From Chryseobacterium sp. (lineage in GTDB: Bacteria > Bacteroidota > Bacteroidia > Flavobacteriales > Weeksellaceae), in assembly GCA_015478785.1 (NCBI GenBank), contig JADMKO010000048.1:1-33176 (forward strand): 33,176 nt of DNA, written 5' to 3'. The notes under the pieces are model-generated. The model ran no database searches. It was not told where the DNA came from and was given only the letters and a program-made list of their open reading frames with translations. Shown here piece after piece: positions 16,669 to 24,342 of this stretch (the first letter of the stretch is position 1; every line of letters starts with the position of its first letter). A program made the position numbers and the translations under genes.

Positions 16669-16953
16669 ATGATTTCACAACTCAATAAAGAATTCGAAAG
16701 CCGCGTCAGACTGGGTATTATGTCCGTTCTGCTGGTGAACGACTGGGTTGATTTTAATGACATGAAACAACTTCTGGAAGTGACGGACGGAAATCTTGCC
16801 AGCCATAGTTCTGCACTGGAAAAATCCGGATTTATTGAAATCAAGAAAGCATTTGTAGGAAAAAAAACAAGAACTTCATACAGGGTAACACAAGCCGGAA
16901 GAGCTTCCTTCACGGAACATTTGAACGCTCTGGAAAAACTTCTGAAAAAATAA
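16669..16953 (+). CDS. Winged-helix transcriptional regulator (HTH_34/ArsR-MarR-like)
   Basis: Small DNA-binding protein of 94 residues. Helix-turn-helix residues about 28-57 (VDFNDMKQLLEV, TDGNLASHSSALEKSGFI) are followed by a basic wing with KKTRTSYRVTQAGRASF (64-80). This pattern belongs to the HTH_34-type winged-helix proteins. No metal-binding cysteines or ligand domain are seen, so the signal it senses is unknown. It lies between two copies of the ACTTTG-N5-CAAAGT palindrome (15971 and 16975) and probably represses both flanking units, including its own operon. Confidence 0.88.
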   Translation: MISQLNKEFESRVRLGIMSVLLVNDWVDFNDMKQLLEVTDGNLASHSSALEKSGFIEIKKAFVGKKTRTSYRVTQAGRASFTEHLNALEKLLKK

Positions 16954-16974
16954 CACTCTTTTTTTTTAATTTTT

Positions 16975-16991
16975 ACTTTGAAATACAAAGT
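16975..16991 (+). promoter_or_regulatory. Palindromic operator copy 2 (ACTTTG-N5-CAAAGT)
   Basis: Same inverted repeat as at 15971, with an AAATA spacer and the same right flank GCTTTATA. It lies 27 bases before the next ATG (17019). The overlapping -7-like octamer is TTACTTTG, one base off TAnnTTTG, so a second, weaker regulated promoter is likely here. Confidence 0.65.
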
Positions 16992-17018
16992 GCTTTATAA
17001 ATTTAAATTTCAAATATT

Positions 17019-17306
17019 ATGAAAAACATCAACAAGACCATGATCATTTATTCCGTTGCAGCCATTATATTGGCAGCTCCATTTGTAGCGATGCAGTTTA
17101 CCAACGAAGTCAAATGGAATTTATCAGACTTTATTATTGCGGGAATTTTACTCTTTGCCACAGCATTTTTGATCGACATTATCCTTCGCAAAGTAAGTAC
17201 CGATCCCAGAAAATTTATCTACATCTCCATTGCTTTGGCTGTTCTTTTTCTCATTTTGGCAGAGCTGGCAGTTGGTGTTTTCGGGACACCCTTCGCAGGA
17301 AATTAA
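17019..17306 (+). CDS. Small three-helix membrane protein, unknown function
   Basis: The 95 residues contain three predicted membrane helices (about 8-25, 37-55, 66-88) and end with GVFGTPFAGN. This form, including the C-terminal GTPFAG, is a family I associate with Bacteroidota operons encoding a winged-helix regulator; its function is not known. It is directly preceded by operator copy 2 and followed 18 bases later by the DUF4173 gene, so it is probably controlled with it. Confidence 0.85.
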   Translation: MKNINKTMIIYSVAAIILAAPFVAMQFTNEVKWNLSDFIIAGILLFATAFLIDIILRKVSTDPRKFIYISIALAVLFLILAELAVGVFGTPFAGN

Positions 17307-17324
17307 TTTTAAAAAATTACAATT

Positions 17325-18698
17325 ATGAAAAAACATCAGCTCATCTTCATGTGCACCGCGCTTTTTATTGTCTTGTTTTATCAGCAGGACATGGGAATAA
17401 ATTTCGGGATTCTAGGAAGTTCTTTCGCAGTTCTCACCTATTTTTATACAAGAAAAATCAACAGAACCAGAACATTTTTAATAATTTTTGCACTCACCAT
17501 TTTGTCTGCGATTTCATGGATGTGGTATGCCGATTTTCCATCGTTTTTGTCACTGATCATTTCAATACTCATCTTAACATTGAAATCGAAAAACAGAAAT
17601 ATGAAGCCATTGTTCGTAATCCCGGTTTTTGTAACCAACGGATTTACGTTCATCTGCAGAGTATTTAGTTTCGATAAATGGCTTCCGAAAATAAACACAG
17701 GAAAAGTTTTTCCAAAACTATTGGCATTGGTTTTTTTTCCTCTCGTTTGCTTATCCATTTTCTTCGGAATTTATACATTGGGAAGTGAGAATTTTGCGGA
17801 GTTGTTCAAAAATTACGAACTGGATTTCGATATTTGGCAGTTTATCATCTTGGCTTGTCTGGGCTTCTTCCTTGCTTTTAATTACTGGAATTTCGCCGTA
17901 GAACGGTATCTTTATAAGAGTCACCATTACCTCAACGATACTTTCAGAAATGAACAGAAAGTTGTGAAACCCACTTACAGTCTTCTGGGAATTGAACTCG
18001 AGCGAACCGGCGGTGTCATTACTTTTATGCTTCTGAATCTCCTGTTACTTTTTTTCATCGCGACGTATAATTATGAACAGTTTTATGCATCCTCCAAACT
18101 CCCGCACCGGTTGTCGGAAGATACACATGAACGGGTTTACGCTGTAATTATAAGCATTGTAATGGCTGTTTTTGTGATCATGTTTTATTTTAAATCGTCT
18201 TTCAATTTTGATCCTGAATCACGACTGTTAAAAACTTCTGCGCAAGTCTGGCTTTTGCTCAACGGGGTTTTGGTACTTTCAGCGCTTGCAAAAAATGCGG
18301 AATATGTTCTCGAACTCGGGATCACGTATAAAAGAATCGGGGTTTTTGCTTTTTCAATACTATGTATGGCAGGATTGTTTTATACTCATCTCAAAATTAA
18401 AAACCAGAGAACTAACGCATATCTTATCAACAGAATGTTCTGGTATTTTTACGGAATGATTTTAGCTTCCAGTTTCGTCAACTGGGGAAATTTGGCGACA
18501 ATTTATAATATTGAAAATAGAAAAGGAGATTTTTATTTTCTGAATTCCCTTCGTTATAACCATAAAACTTTGATGGATAAATTTCCTGAAGAAGCAAATA
18601 ATTCAGAACTCAAAGGATATATAAAATCTGAACAAGAGAAATCTTTCCTTTCAAAAACTTTGTATTGGCAAACCATCGACATTAATAAATTTAAATAA
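17325..18698 (+). CDS. DUF4173 domain multi-spanning membrane protein
   Basis: Integral membrane protein of 457 residues with about ten hydrophobic segments. The C-terminal half has the DUF4173 pattern: an HERVYAVIIS segment, a long helix, an SAQVWLLLNGVLVLSALAKN-like helix and LGITYKRIGVFAF. The last 60 residues are soluble and charged. No enzyme motif is seen and the biological role is unknown. It follows the three-helix protein by 18 bases, and its stop overlaps the next ATG by one base (TAATG), which suggests translational coupling with the lipoprotein gene. Confidence 0.82.
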   Translation: MKKHQLIFMCTALFIVLFYQQDMGINFGILGSSFAVLTYFYTRKINRTRTFLIIFALTILSAISWMWYADFPSFLSLIISILILTLKSKNRNMKPLFVIPVFVTNGFTFICRVFSFDKWLPKINTGKVFPKLLALVFFPLVCLSIFFGIYTLGSENFAELFKNYELDFDIWQFIILACLGFFLAFNYWNFAVERYLYKSHHYLNDTFRNEQKVVKPTYSLLGIELERTGGVITFMLLNLLLLFFIATYNYEQFYASSKLPHRLSEDTHERVYAVIISIVMAVFVIMFYFKSSFNFDPESRLLKTSAQVWLLLNGVLVLSALAKNAEYVLELGITYKRIGVFAFSILCMAGLFYTHLKIKNQRTNAYLINRMFWYFYGMILASSFVNWGNLATIYNIENRKGDFYFLNSLRYNHKTLMDKFPEEANNSELKGYIKSEQEKSFLSKTLYWQTIDINKFK

Positions 18699-19228
18699 TG
18701 AAAAAACTGTGGATACTGATTCCTCTGATAACGCTCTCGTGCAACACCAAACAAGAAACAATAAGCAGTCAGTTTACAACGGATGCAGACCTAGCCATTC
18801 CACTTTCTGTAGAGGTATCTAACGAGAAACTTCCGGACAGTGTCATCAACAATTCTCCCGGCGTTCAGGAAGTGTTGCGCGAAGGAATTATGCGCGAAGT
18901 AAACGGCAATCAAATTGTCCGAACTGTGGACGCGGCAGATTTTCCGGCTACGCTGGGCGAAGAATTCATCAATAATGATCAGGAATTAATAATCAAAATA
19001 AGAAACTTTAAAAATAAACAACTTTCCGTGGCGGTTGTTCCGGAGTTCAAAGAAATGAATATCCGAATCAATCAAATAAAACTTGCTGACGGAAAACTGG
19101 ACGGCCCGATGGGCAGAGAAATAGTTGGTTATCCTGTACACCATCCGGGAGAAATCTGGGTTACGGTTGCAAAGAGCAATATGGCATCTGGAGAAGCTTC
19201 CGGAAATTTTTCAGTGAAACTTCAATAA
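18698..19228 (+). CDS. Predicted lipoprotein, unknown function
   Basis: Protein of 176 residues with a short signal peptide and a lipobox LTLSC, cleavage before C15. The mature part is a soluble beta-rich sequence with a G-R-E-I-V-G-Y-P-V-H-H segment (about 143-153) and no recognisable catalytic motif. Its ATG overlaps the stop of the DUF4173 gene by one base, so the two are probably made together. It is likely exported and anchored in a membrane by its lipid; which membrane cannot be told. Confidence 0.82.
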   Translation: MKKLWILIPLITLSCNTKQETISSQFTTDADLAIPLSVEVSNEKLPDSVINNSPGVQEVLREGIMREVNGNQIVRTVDAADFPATLGEEFINNDQELIIKIRNFKNKQLSVAVVPEFKEMNIRINQIKLADGKLDGPMGREIVGYPVHHPGEIWVTVAKSNMASGEASGNFSVKLQ

Positions 19229-19313
19229 TTTGCTTATCTTTTATAAATCCTAAAGGTGATCAAGCCTTGTAAAAAGTTTGGTATATTTTATGTAAAATCA
19301 AAAAAAAATCAAA

Positions 19314-19823
19314 ATGAAAAATGTCTTTTTATCAGCGGTTATTGCTACTGCTACCTTAGCAAGTTGCTCCACAGTTTCATCCATTATGCAGAATACATTT
19401 CCTTATTCTGCCACAATTATAGTAACCCAGGGATCGCCTGCCAACACCCAGCTTTCAGCAATAGGTGTGGGCAACAGTATCAACCAGCTTTTTGGTTCGT
19501 CCGCCAATGTGAGAGATATCCGGCTGAGTTCTGCCACGCTTTCCGTTACTTCAGGAAATCAAAGTATGGGCGTATTTAAAAGTGTAAAAGTATACCTTTC
19601 CTCAGGCAGTTCAGAAGTTCTGGTAGCATCCAGAACGAATATTGCGGATAACATTGGAAGCACCCTTTCTTTGGACCTCAACAGCAGCCAAACACTGGAC
19701 AACATTATGAAATCCGGAAATACAGTTCAGCAGCGGATTGTATATGAATTAAAATCTTCGCCTACTTCCGATATGAACGTAAAAAGTTCGATGAGTTTCA
19801 GCAGTGTTCCTGTAACCAACTAA
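19314..19823 (+). CDS. Predicted lipoprotein, Ser/Thr-rich, unknown function
   Basis: Protein of 169 residues with signal peptide and lipobox TLASC, cleavage before C18. The mature sequence is rich in Ser, Thr and Val with alternating hydrophobic residues, suggesting a beta-sandwich. I do not recognise the family. An 85-base gap separates it from the previous lipoprotein gene, so it may have its own promoter (a TATATTTT box is at 19282-19289). It ends before a terminator shared with dtd. Confidence 0.8.
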   Translation: MKNVFLSAVIATATLASCSTVSSIMQNTFPYSATIIVTQGSPANTQLSAIGVGNSINQLFGSSANVRDIRLSSATLSVTSGNQSMGVFKSVKVYLSSGSSEVLVASRTNIADNIGSTLSLDLNSSQTLDNIMKSGNTVQQRIVYELKSSPTSDMNVKSSMSFSSVPVTN

Positions 19824-19828
19824 TTTAT

Positions 19829-19855
19829 AAAAAGCCCTTTCCGAGGCTTTTTTTT
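19829..19855. terminator. Intrinsic terminator between the lipoprotein gene and convergent dtd
   Basis: AAAAAGCC pairs with GGCTTTTT around CTTTCCGA, with a T-run on the plus strand and an equally T-rich tail on the minus strand. It is only six bases from the dtd stop on the other strand, so it can act in both directions. Confidence 0.85.
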
Positions 19856-19861
19856 ATGTAA

Positions 19862-20311
19862 TTATTGCTTGGTTTTGCTGTCCATAACGATGGTTACCGG
19901 ACCGTTATTTAGCAAAGAAACTTTCATATCAGCTCCGAAAATACCACTTTCAGTCTTCAATCCGGATTTTGATATTTCATTTTTAAAATATTCAAACAAA
20001 GGAATAGCCTGTTCGGGTTTTGCCGCTTTGGAAAAACCTGGACGGTTCCCTTTCTTGTACTCTGCAATAAGGGTAAACTGACTGATACAAAGGATCTCTC
20101 CCTGAATATGGTGAACCGAAAGATTCATTTTCCCTTCAACATCACTGAAAATTCTCAGATTCAGAATTTTCTGCACCAGCCAATCCGCATCGCTTTCATC
20201 ATCTTGTTCATCAATACCGATCAGCAAAAGAAGTCCATTAGAAATGGCACCGACTATCTGCCCACCGACCGTTGCGGAAGCTTCTGAAACTCTTTGAATA
20301 ACAACTTTCAT
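19862..20311 (-). CDS. dtd: D-aminoacyl-tRNA deacylase
   Basis: Cytosolic proofreading enzyme that hydrolyses D-amino acids (and glycine misattached to tRNA-Ala) from tRNA. The 149 residues contain the catalytic SQFT motif (77-80) and the cross-subunit Gly-Pro motif NNGPVT (135-140), plus the N-terminal MKVVIQRVSEASVxV-like strand, all in their usual positions. Length is normal. It lies nine bases downstream of the Rieske-like lipoprotein gene on the same strand and is likely co-transcribed with it. Confidence 0.97.
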   Translation of the reverse strand: MKVVIQRVSEASATVGGQIVGAISNGLLLLIGIDEQDDESDADWLVQKILNLRIFSDVEGKMNLSVHHIQGEILCISQFTLIAEYKKGNRPGFSKAAKPEQAIPLFEYFKNEISKSGLKTESGIFGADMKVSLLNNGPVTIVMDSKTKQ

Positions 20312-20320
20312 TTTTACAAA

Positions 20321-20770
20321 TTAATAAAAAATGGAAAGAACATTCGTTCCGGGTTGATAGTCGTATGGATAAATTTTAGGAGGAACCTTAGCTGTTTTTA
20401 TCGGTTCACCGGTGATCAGAATCCATTCTGCACCATCTTTCGGGCATACTATCCGAATATTATTTTCCACTATCAGAGTCGTATCGTTATCCGGGCAAAG
20501 ATGTGGCGCGTTGCGGTCATACACCATAAATCCATTGCCGGTACGCACAACAATCAGTCCTCGCGATCCCGGACTTTGTTCATCTACATAAATCCATCCT
20601 CCGGAAATTTGAAGCGGATAATATGCGGGCAAATTCAGATTCAAAACCACATTAATAGGTGTGTTGGGAAAACAGCTTACAGTATCTGCAGTTCTGCTGC
20701 ACGAATTCAGATTTAAAGCACAGAAAATCAACAGAATCATGATTAAATAAAACCCCGGCTTATTCTTCAT
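20321..20770 (-). CDS. Rieske-fold-like lipoprotein lacking part of the iron-sulfur ligands
   Basis: Protein of 149 residues with signal peptide and lipobox LNSC (C24). The mature part looks like a small Rieske domain: GFMVYDRNAPHLCP (81-93) aligns with the first ligand loop and IRIVCPKDGAEW (105-116) with the second, followed by the usual G-E-P and a C-terminal Y-D-Y segment. Two of the four cluster ligands are changed: the Cys of C-x-H is A88 (H90 remains), and the His of C-x-x-H is D112 (C109 remains). A standard 2Fe-2S cluster is therefore unlikely. The domain call is by motif only. Confidence 0.7.
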   Translation of the reverse strand: MKNKPGFYLIMILLIFCALNLNSCSRTADTVSCFPNTPINVVLNLNLPAYYPLQISGGWIYVDEQSPGSRGLIVVRTGNGFMVYDRNAPHLCPDNDTTLIVENNIRIVCPKDGAEWILITGEPIKTAKVPPKIYPYDYQPGTNVLSIFY

Positions 20771-20784
20771 AACTAAAAAATGTT

Positions 20785-20792
20785 TATATTTG
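20785..20792 (+). promoter_or_regulatory. Putative greA -7 box (TATATTTG)
   Basis: Exact TAnnTTTG match. Transcription would start near 20799, giving a leader of about 72 bases before the greA ATG that contains the hairpin at 20816-20850. It mirrors the minus-strand box at 20805-20812, so the two promoters face each other and overlap. Confidence 0.6.
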
Positions 20793-20804
20793 TGAATCGA
20801 AATA

Positions 20805-20812
20805 CAAATATA
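20805..20812 (-). promoter_or_regulatory. Putative -7 box of the Rieske-like lipoprotein/dtd transcript (TATATTTG)
   Basis: The minus strand reads TATATTTG, an exact consensus match, 34 bases before the ATG at 20770. Together with the plus-strand box it forms an inverted repeat with a 12-base spacer, so firing of the two promoters may be mutually exclusive. Confidence 0.55.
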
Positions 20813-20815
20813 TAC

Positions 20816-20850
20816 ATTGTCCGGGCTGTAATGGCCGGATAATTTTTTTT
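20816..20850 (+). terminator. Terminator-like hairpin in the greA leader (possible attenuator)
   Basis: ATTGTCCGG pairs with CCGGATAAT (nine pairs, one G-U) around a ten-base loop, followed directly by eight Ts (20843-20850). It lies downstream of the predicted greA promoter and 20 bases before its ATG, so it would terminate part of the greA transcripts and release an RNA of about 50 bases. Confidence 0.65.
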
Positions 20851-20870
20851 ATCTAATCTAAACAAGAATT

Positions 20871-21341
20871 ATGGCAACATACGTAACACAAGAAGGCCTG
20901 GAAAAAATGAAAACCGAAGTGGAACGCCTGGAAACTGTAGAACGACCGAAAATCACCCAACAAATCGCTGAAGCGAGAGATAAAGGCGACCTGTCGGAAA
21001 ATGCAGAATACGATGCCGCAAAGGAAGCACAAGGCATGCTGGAAATGAGAATTTCTAAGCTGCGAGATGCTATCGCGACTTCCAAAGTAATTGATGAAAG
21101 TAAACTTGATACTTCAAAAGTAGCCATTCTCACCACCGTAAGACTAAAAAACAATACTACCGGACAGGAACAGAAATTCACTTTGGTTCCTGATAATGAA
21201 AGTGACCTGAAAGCAGGGAAAATATCAGTAAATACTCCTATTGCAAAAGGATTATTGGGAAAAGTTATTGGCGAACAGGCGGAAATCGTGCTGCCGAACG
21301 GAAACAAACTTTCTTTTGAAATTCTCGAAATTTCTCTGTAA
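20871..21341 (+). CDS. greA: Transcription elongation factor GreA
   Basis: GreA enters the secondary channel of RNA polymerase and stimulates cleavage of backtracked RNA. The 156 residues consist of an N-terminal coiled coil (about 5-75) with the tip motif GDLSENAEY (39-47), carrying the acidic residues D40 and E43 that coordinate the catalytic metal, and a C-terminal FKBP-like domain (about 80-156). Length is normal. It is followed 21 bases later by a HIT-family gene, a common pair in Bacteroidota, and preceded by a terminator-like leader hairpin. Confidence 0.98.
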   Translation: MATYVTQEGLEKMKTEVERLETVERPKITQQIAEARDKGDLSENAEYDAAKEAQGMLEMRISKLRDAIATSKVIDESKLDTSKVAILTTVRLKNNTTGQEQKFTLVPDNESDLKAGKISVNTPIAKGLLGKVIGEQAEIVLPNGNKLSFEILEISL

Positions 21342-21362
21342 TTTTTATAATATTCTTTTAAG

Positions 21363-21752
21363 ATGAGTTCTGTTTTTACTAAAATCATCAGCCGGGAAAG
21401 CCCCGCACATATTATTGCAGAGGATGAACAGCATATTGCGTTTCTGGATATTTCACCGCTCGCAAAAGGACACACCCTTGTTATTCCGAAAAAAGAAACA
21501 GATTTAATTTTTGATCTGGACAGCGAAGAGTTCAGAAATCTCTGGACTTTTGCACAAAAAATAGGCAAAAAAATAGGCAAAGCAATTCCATGCATTCGGG
21601 TAGGTATTGCTGTGGTAGGACTGGAAGTACCGCACGCACACATTCATCTGGTGCCGCTGAATACGATGGGAGATCTTAACTTCATTAATGAAAGACTGAA
21701 ACTTTCACCGGAAGAATTTCAGGAAATTCAAAATGCCATCATCAACGCATAA
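21363..21752 (+). CDS. HIT-family nucleotide-binding hydrolase
   Basis: Histidine-triad protein of 129 residues, expected to hydrolyse or transfer nucleotidyl groups (Hint-like). The triad is H91-A-H93-I-H95 in VPHAHIHLVP. The N-terminal FTKIISRESPAHII keeps the Hint pattern but lacks the two zinc-binding cysteines of zinc-containing Hint proteins. Natural substrate unknown. It forms an operon with greA (21-base gap) and ends at a strong terminator. Confidence 0.93.
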   Translation: MSSVFTKIISRESPAHIIAEDEQHIAFLDISPLAKGHTLVIPKKETDLIFDLDSEEFRNLWTFAQKIGKKIGKAIPCIRVGIAVVGLEVPHAHIHLVPLNTMGDLNFINERLKLSPEEFQEIQNAIINA

Positions 21753-21754
21753 TT

Positions 21755-21792
21755 ATTTTGTCAAAGTCCGTAACTTTGACAAAATTTTTTTT
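21755..21792 (+). terminator. Strong intrinsic terminator after the greA-HIT operon
   Basis: Perfect 13-bp stem (ATTTTGTCAAAGT with ACTTTGACAAAAT), CCGTA loop and a run of eight Ts, starting three bases after the HIT stop codon. Confidence 0.93.
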
Positions 21793-21822
21793 ACTTATTA
21801 ACAATAATTTTTTTTAAAATAA

Positions 21823-23004
21823 ATGAATCCTAATCAATGTTCGTTCTGCGGAAGCAAGCGCAGCGAAGTAGCGATACTGGTATCTGGGCAGAACGGTTAT
21901 ATATGTGAACAATGTATTGAACAAGCCCATTCTATTGTAACAGAAAGCGTAAAAGAAACAGGGTTTTCAGCAGCTGAACACTTGGACGAGCTGAAGAAAC
22001 CAAAAGAAATAAAATCATTTTTGGATCAATATGTCATTGGCCAGGATCAGGCTAAAAAACAGCTTTCCATTGCAGTTTACAATCATTACAAACGTCTCCT
22101 TCACGCTAAGAATAAAAAAAGAGAAATCGAGATAGAAAAATCCAACATCATCATGATTGGCGAAACCGGAACGGGCAAAACGCTCTTGGCAAAAACCATT
22201 GCCCGCGAGCTGAATGTTCCGTTTTGTATTGTAGATGCAACTGTGCTTACTGAAGCAGGTTATGTAGGCGAAGATGTGGAAAGTATTCTTTCCCGGCTGC
22301 TCATGGTGGCCGATTATAATGTGGAAAAAGCTGAAAAAGGAATCGTTTTTATTGATGAAATCGACAAAATTGCAAGAAAATCTGATAACCCAAGCATCAC
22401 GAGAGATGTTTCCGGCGAAGGAGTTCAGCAGGGTTTGCTGAAATTATTGGAAGGAAGCATCGTGAATGTACCGCCTCAAGGTGGAAGAAAGCATCCGGAT
22501 CAGAAATATATTCCGGTAAATACTCAGAATATTCTTTTTATTGCGGGCGGAGCTTTTGATGGCATCAAAGAAATTATTGAACGAAGGCTGAACAAACAAG
22601 CCATCGGATTCAGTCTTGAAAAACTGAACCAAAAACAGGAAGAAGAATATATTTTAAGTCAGCTAAATGCGATTGATCTTAGAAAATTCGGGCTTATTCC
22701 TGAATTGTTAGGACGTTTTCCTATTGTTACTTATCTGGATTCTCTGAACAAAGAAACCATGATCCGCATTATGAAAGAACCTAAAAATTCAATCGTGAAT
22801 CAATTCATTGAACTTTTCAAAATGGATGGTATCAAACTGGAGTTCACCAACGAAGCTATTGAAAAAATTGTCGAAGAAACGATGGAAAAAGGTTTGGGAG
22901 CAAGAGGGCTGAGAGGCACCACAGAAAAAGTGCTGGAAGATTATATGTTTTCTATCGGAGAACAGAAAAAAATTACACTTACTGAAAAAAACATCCTTGT
23001 GTAA
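21823..23004 (+). CDS. clpX: ATP-dependent Clp protease ATP-binding subunit ClpX
   Basis: AAA+ unfoldase that feeds tagged or adaptor-bound substrates to ClpP. The 393 residues show the N-terminal zinc finger (C6-x2-C9 and C28-x2-C31), Walker A GETGTGKT (113-120), the pore loop GYVGEDVE, Walker B IVFIDEID (about 174-181), the RKH loop GGRKHPDQ, the ClpP-docking IGF motif in KQAIGFSLEK, and sensor 2 GARGLR. Length is slightly short of the usual 410-425. clpP is not in this window. The TlpA-like gene follows after nine bases. Confidence 0.98.
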   Translation: MNPNQCSFCGSKRSEVAILVSGQNGYICEQCIEQAHSIVTESVKETGFSAAEHLDELKKPKEIKSFLDQYVIGQDQAKKQLSIAVYNHYKRLLHAKNKKREIEIEKSNIIMIGETGTGKTLLAKTIARELNVPFCIVDATVLTEAGYVGEDVESILSRLLMVADYNVEKAEKGIVFIDEIDKIARKSDNPSITRDVSGEGVQQGLLKLLEGSIVNVPPQGGRKHPDQKYIPVNTQNILFIAGGAFDGIKEIIERRLNKQAIGFSLEKLNQKQEEEYILSQLNAIDLRKFGLIPELLGRFPIVTYLDSLNKETMIRIMKEPKNSIVNQFIELFKMDGIKLEFTNEAIEKIVEETMEKGLGARGLRGTTEKVLEDYMFSIGEQKKITLTEKNILV

Positions 23005-23013
23005 AAGCAAATC

Positions 23014-24297
23014 ATGAAAAGAAATCTTTTATTTATCACCATTTTAGCTACTGTTTTCCTCAAAGCTCAGTTTTCTGTATCGGTACAAACTCCGGCACAT
23101 TTTCAGGGAAAAGAAGCGATCCTTTACACCCTGAACGGTTCAAAGGATATTATTGCAGCCCGGGAAAACCGAAAAGGGAACGGACTCAATTTCCGTGTCC
23201 CGACTCCCTACACAGGCATGATGAAGGTGTATTTTCCGGAAGTGAATGCTGCGTTCAATCTTATTTCTGAAAATAAAGAAATCAGTATAATTCTGGAAAC
23301 TTCCGCTGATAAAATCAATAACGTAATCTATCGGGATGAAGCTAATATACTGATGGAAAACATTCAGGATCATCAGAAAAAAACAGAAATGATCGCTCCT
23401 GCTTTGGTACAAATTCAGGAATTTTACAGGAAAGATTCAGATTTCGGAAAAGCAGTGCACAAGGAAATCGAAAGGTTGAGAGTCAAACCGACTATTGATG
23501 CGACTAAAAATCCTTTTGTTCATTATTATCATACGAATTACAATATTTATTTAACCGAAAAACCTGCAAAAACTCCGGATCAGAACGAAATCCTGAAGTT
23601 CATTCAGAACTCCGGAGATATGCTGGAAACCTCTTCCCTGCTGAGGCCGCTGCTGATTCGCTATATGAATACAGCCGGAAACGCACAGGTTTCTGAGGCA
23701 ACAGACCGACTTCTTCATGCGCTGAATACCGAGACCGCAAGAGGACAAACGGTGCTTTCTGAACTTATTGAAATCTTTGATGTGTATTCCATGACCGAGA
23801 TGAAAGAAAAGTACCTCACTCTCGCTAAAAATCTGAAGTGCACCATCAACGACCGGCTAGCATCTACTATTGCCTCCAATAAAAATGTAGAATTGGGCGC
23901 TGTTTTCCCGGATTATTCTTTTCAATCGGCTACCAATACCAATACTAAAACGTTGCACAGTGTGAAAGCGGATAAAAAAGTAATTGTATTCTGGTCGTCC
24001 ACGTGTTCTCATTGTGAAGCGGATCTTCCCGTATTGCTCGAAAAATACCGCCTGCTAAAAGATAAAAACATCGAAATCATCGGGCTTTCCTTGGACAGTG
24101 ATGCTGCTTCTTACCGGAACAAAATCGCGGCATTGCCGTGGATTAATGACAGTGAACTCCGCGGCTGGAACAGCAGCTATACAGAAACGTACAACATCAA
24201 TGCAACGCCTACTTACTTTGTTCTGGACGCCTCAAATAAAATTATTGCACGCCCGGATCACGCTGCCGATGTATTGACGTTTTTAAACATCAAATAA
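23014..24297 (+). CDS. TlpA-like exported thioredoxin-fold protein
   Basis: Periplasmic thiol-disulfide protein of 427 residues with a cleavable signal peptide (MKRNLLFITILATVFLKAQ). Residues 20-285 are a domain of unknown function common in Bacteroidota TlpA-like proteins. The C-terminal thioredoxin domain (about 288-427) has the redox pair C331-S-H-C334 in FWSSTCSHCE and the cis-Pro segment NATPTYFVLD. It may reduce exported disulfides or act in cytochrome maturation; the substrate cannot be told. It starts nine bases after clpX, suggesting co-transcription, although the two act in different compartments. Confidence 0.9.
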   Translation: MKRNLLFITILATVFLKAQFSVSVQTPAHFQGKEAILYTLNGSKDIIAARENRKGNGLNFRVPTPYTGMMKVYFPEVNAAFNLISENKEISIILETSADKINNVIYRDEANILMENIQDHQKKTEMIAPALVQIQEFYRKDSDFGKAVHKEIERLRVKPTIDATKNPFVHYYHTNYNIYLTEKPAKTPDQNEILKFIQNSGDMLETSSLLRPLLIRYMNTAGNAQVSEATDRLLHALNTETARGQTVLSELIEIFDVYSMTEMKEKYLTLAKNLKCTINDRLASTIASNKNVELGAVFPDYSFQSATNTNTKTLHSVKADKKVIVFWSSTCSHCEADLPVLLEKYRLLKDKNIEIIGLSLDSDAASYRNKIAALPWINDSELRGWNSSYTETYNINATPTYFVLDASNKIIARPDHAADVLTFLNIK

Positions 24298-24321
24298 TTT
24301 TGCCTTGTTTTAAATTATATT

Positions 24322-24329
24322 TATATTTG
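24322..24329 (+). promoter_or_regulatory. -7 box of the tRNA-Met gene (TATATTTG)
   Basis: Exact TAnnTTTG match 13 bases before the first tRNA base, the expected distance for a short-leader tRNA transcript. A TTG at 24305 is closer than the usual -33 spacing. Confidence 0.65.
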
Positions 24330-24342
24330 CACCACTCAAAAC

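Noticed and set aside
21755-21785. Third copy of the ACTTTG/CAAAGT operator
   Set aside because: The half-sites are in the opposite order (CAAAGT then ACTTTG) and form the stem of the terminator after the HIT gene; there is no promoter.
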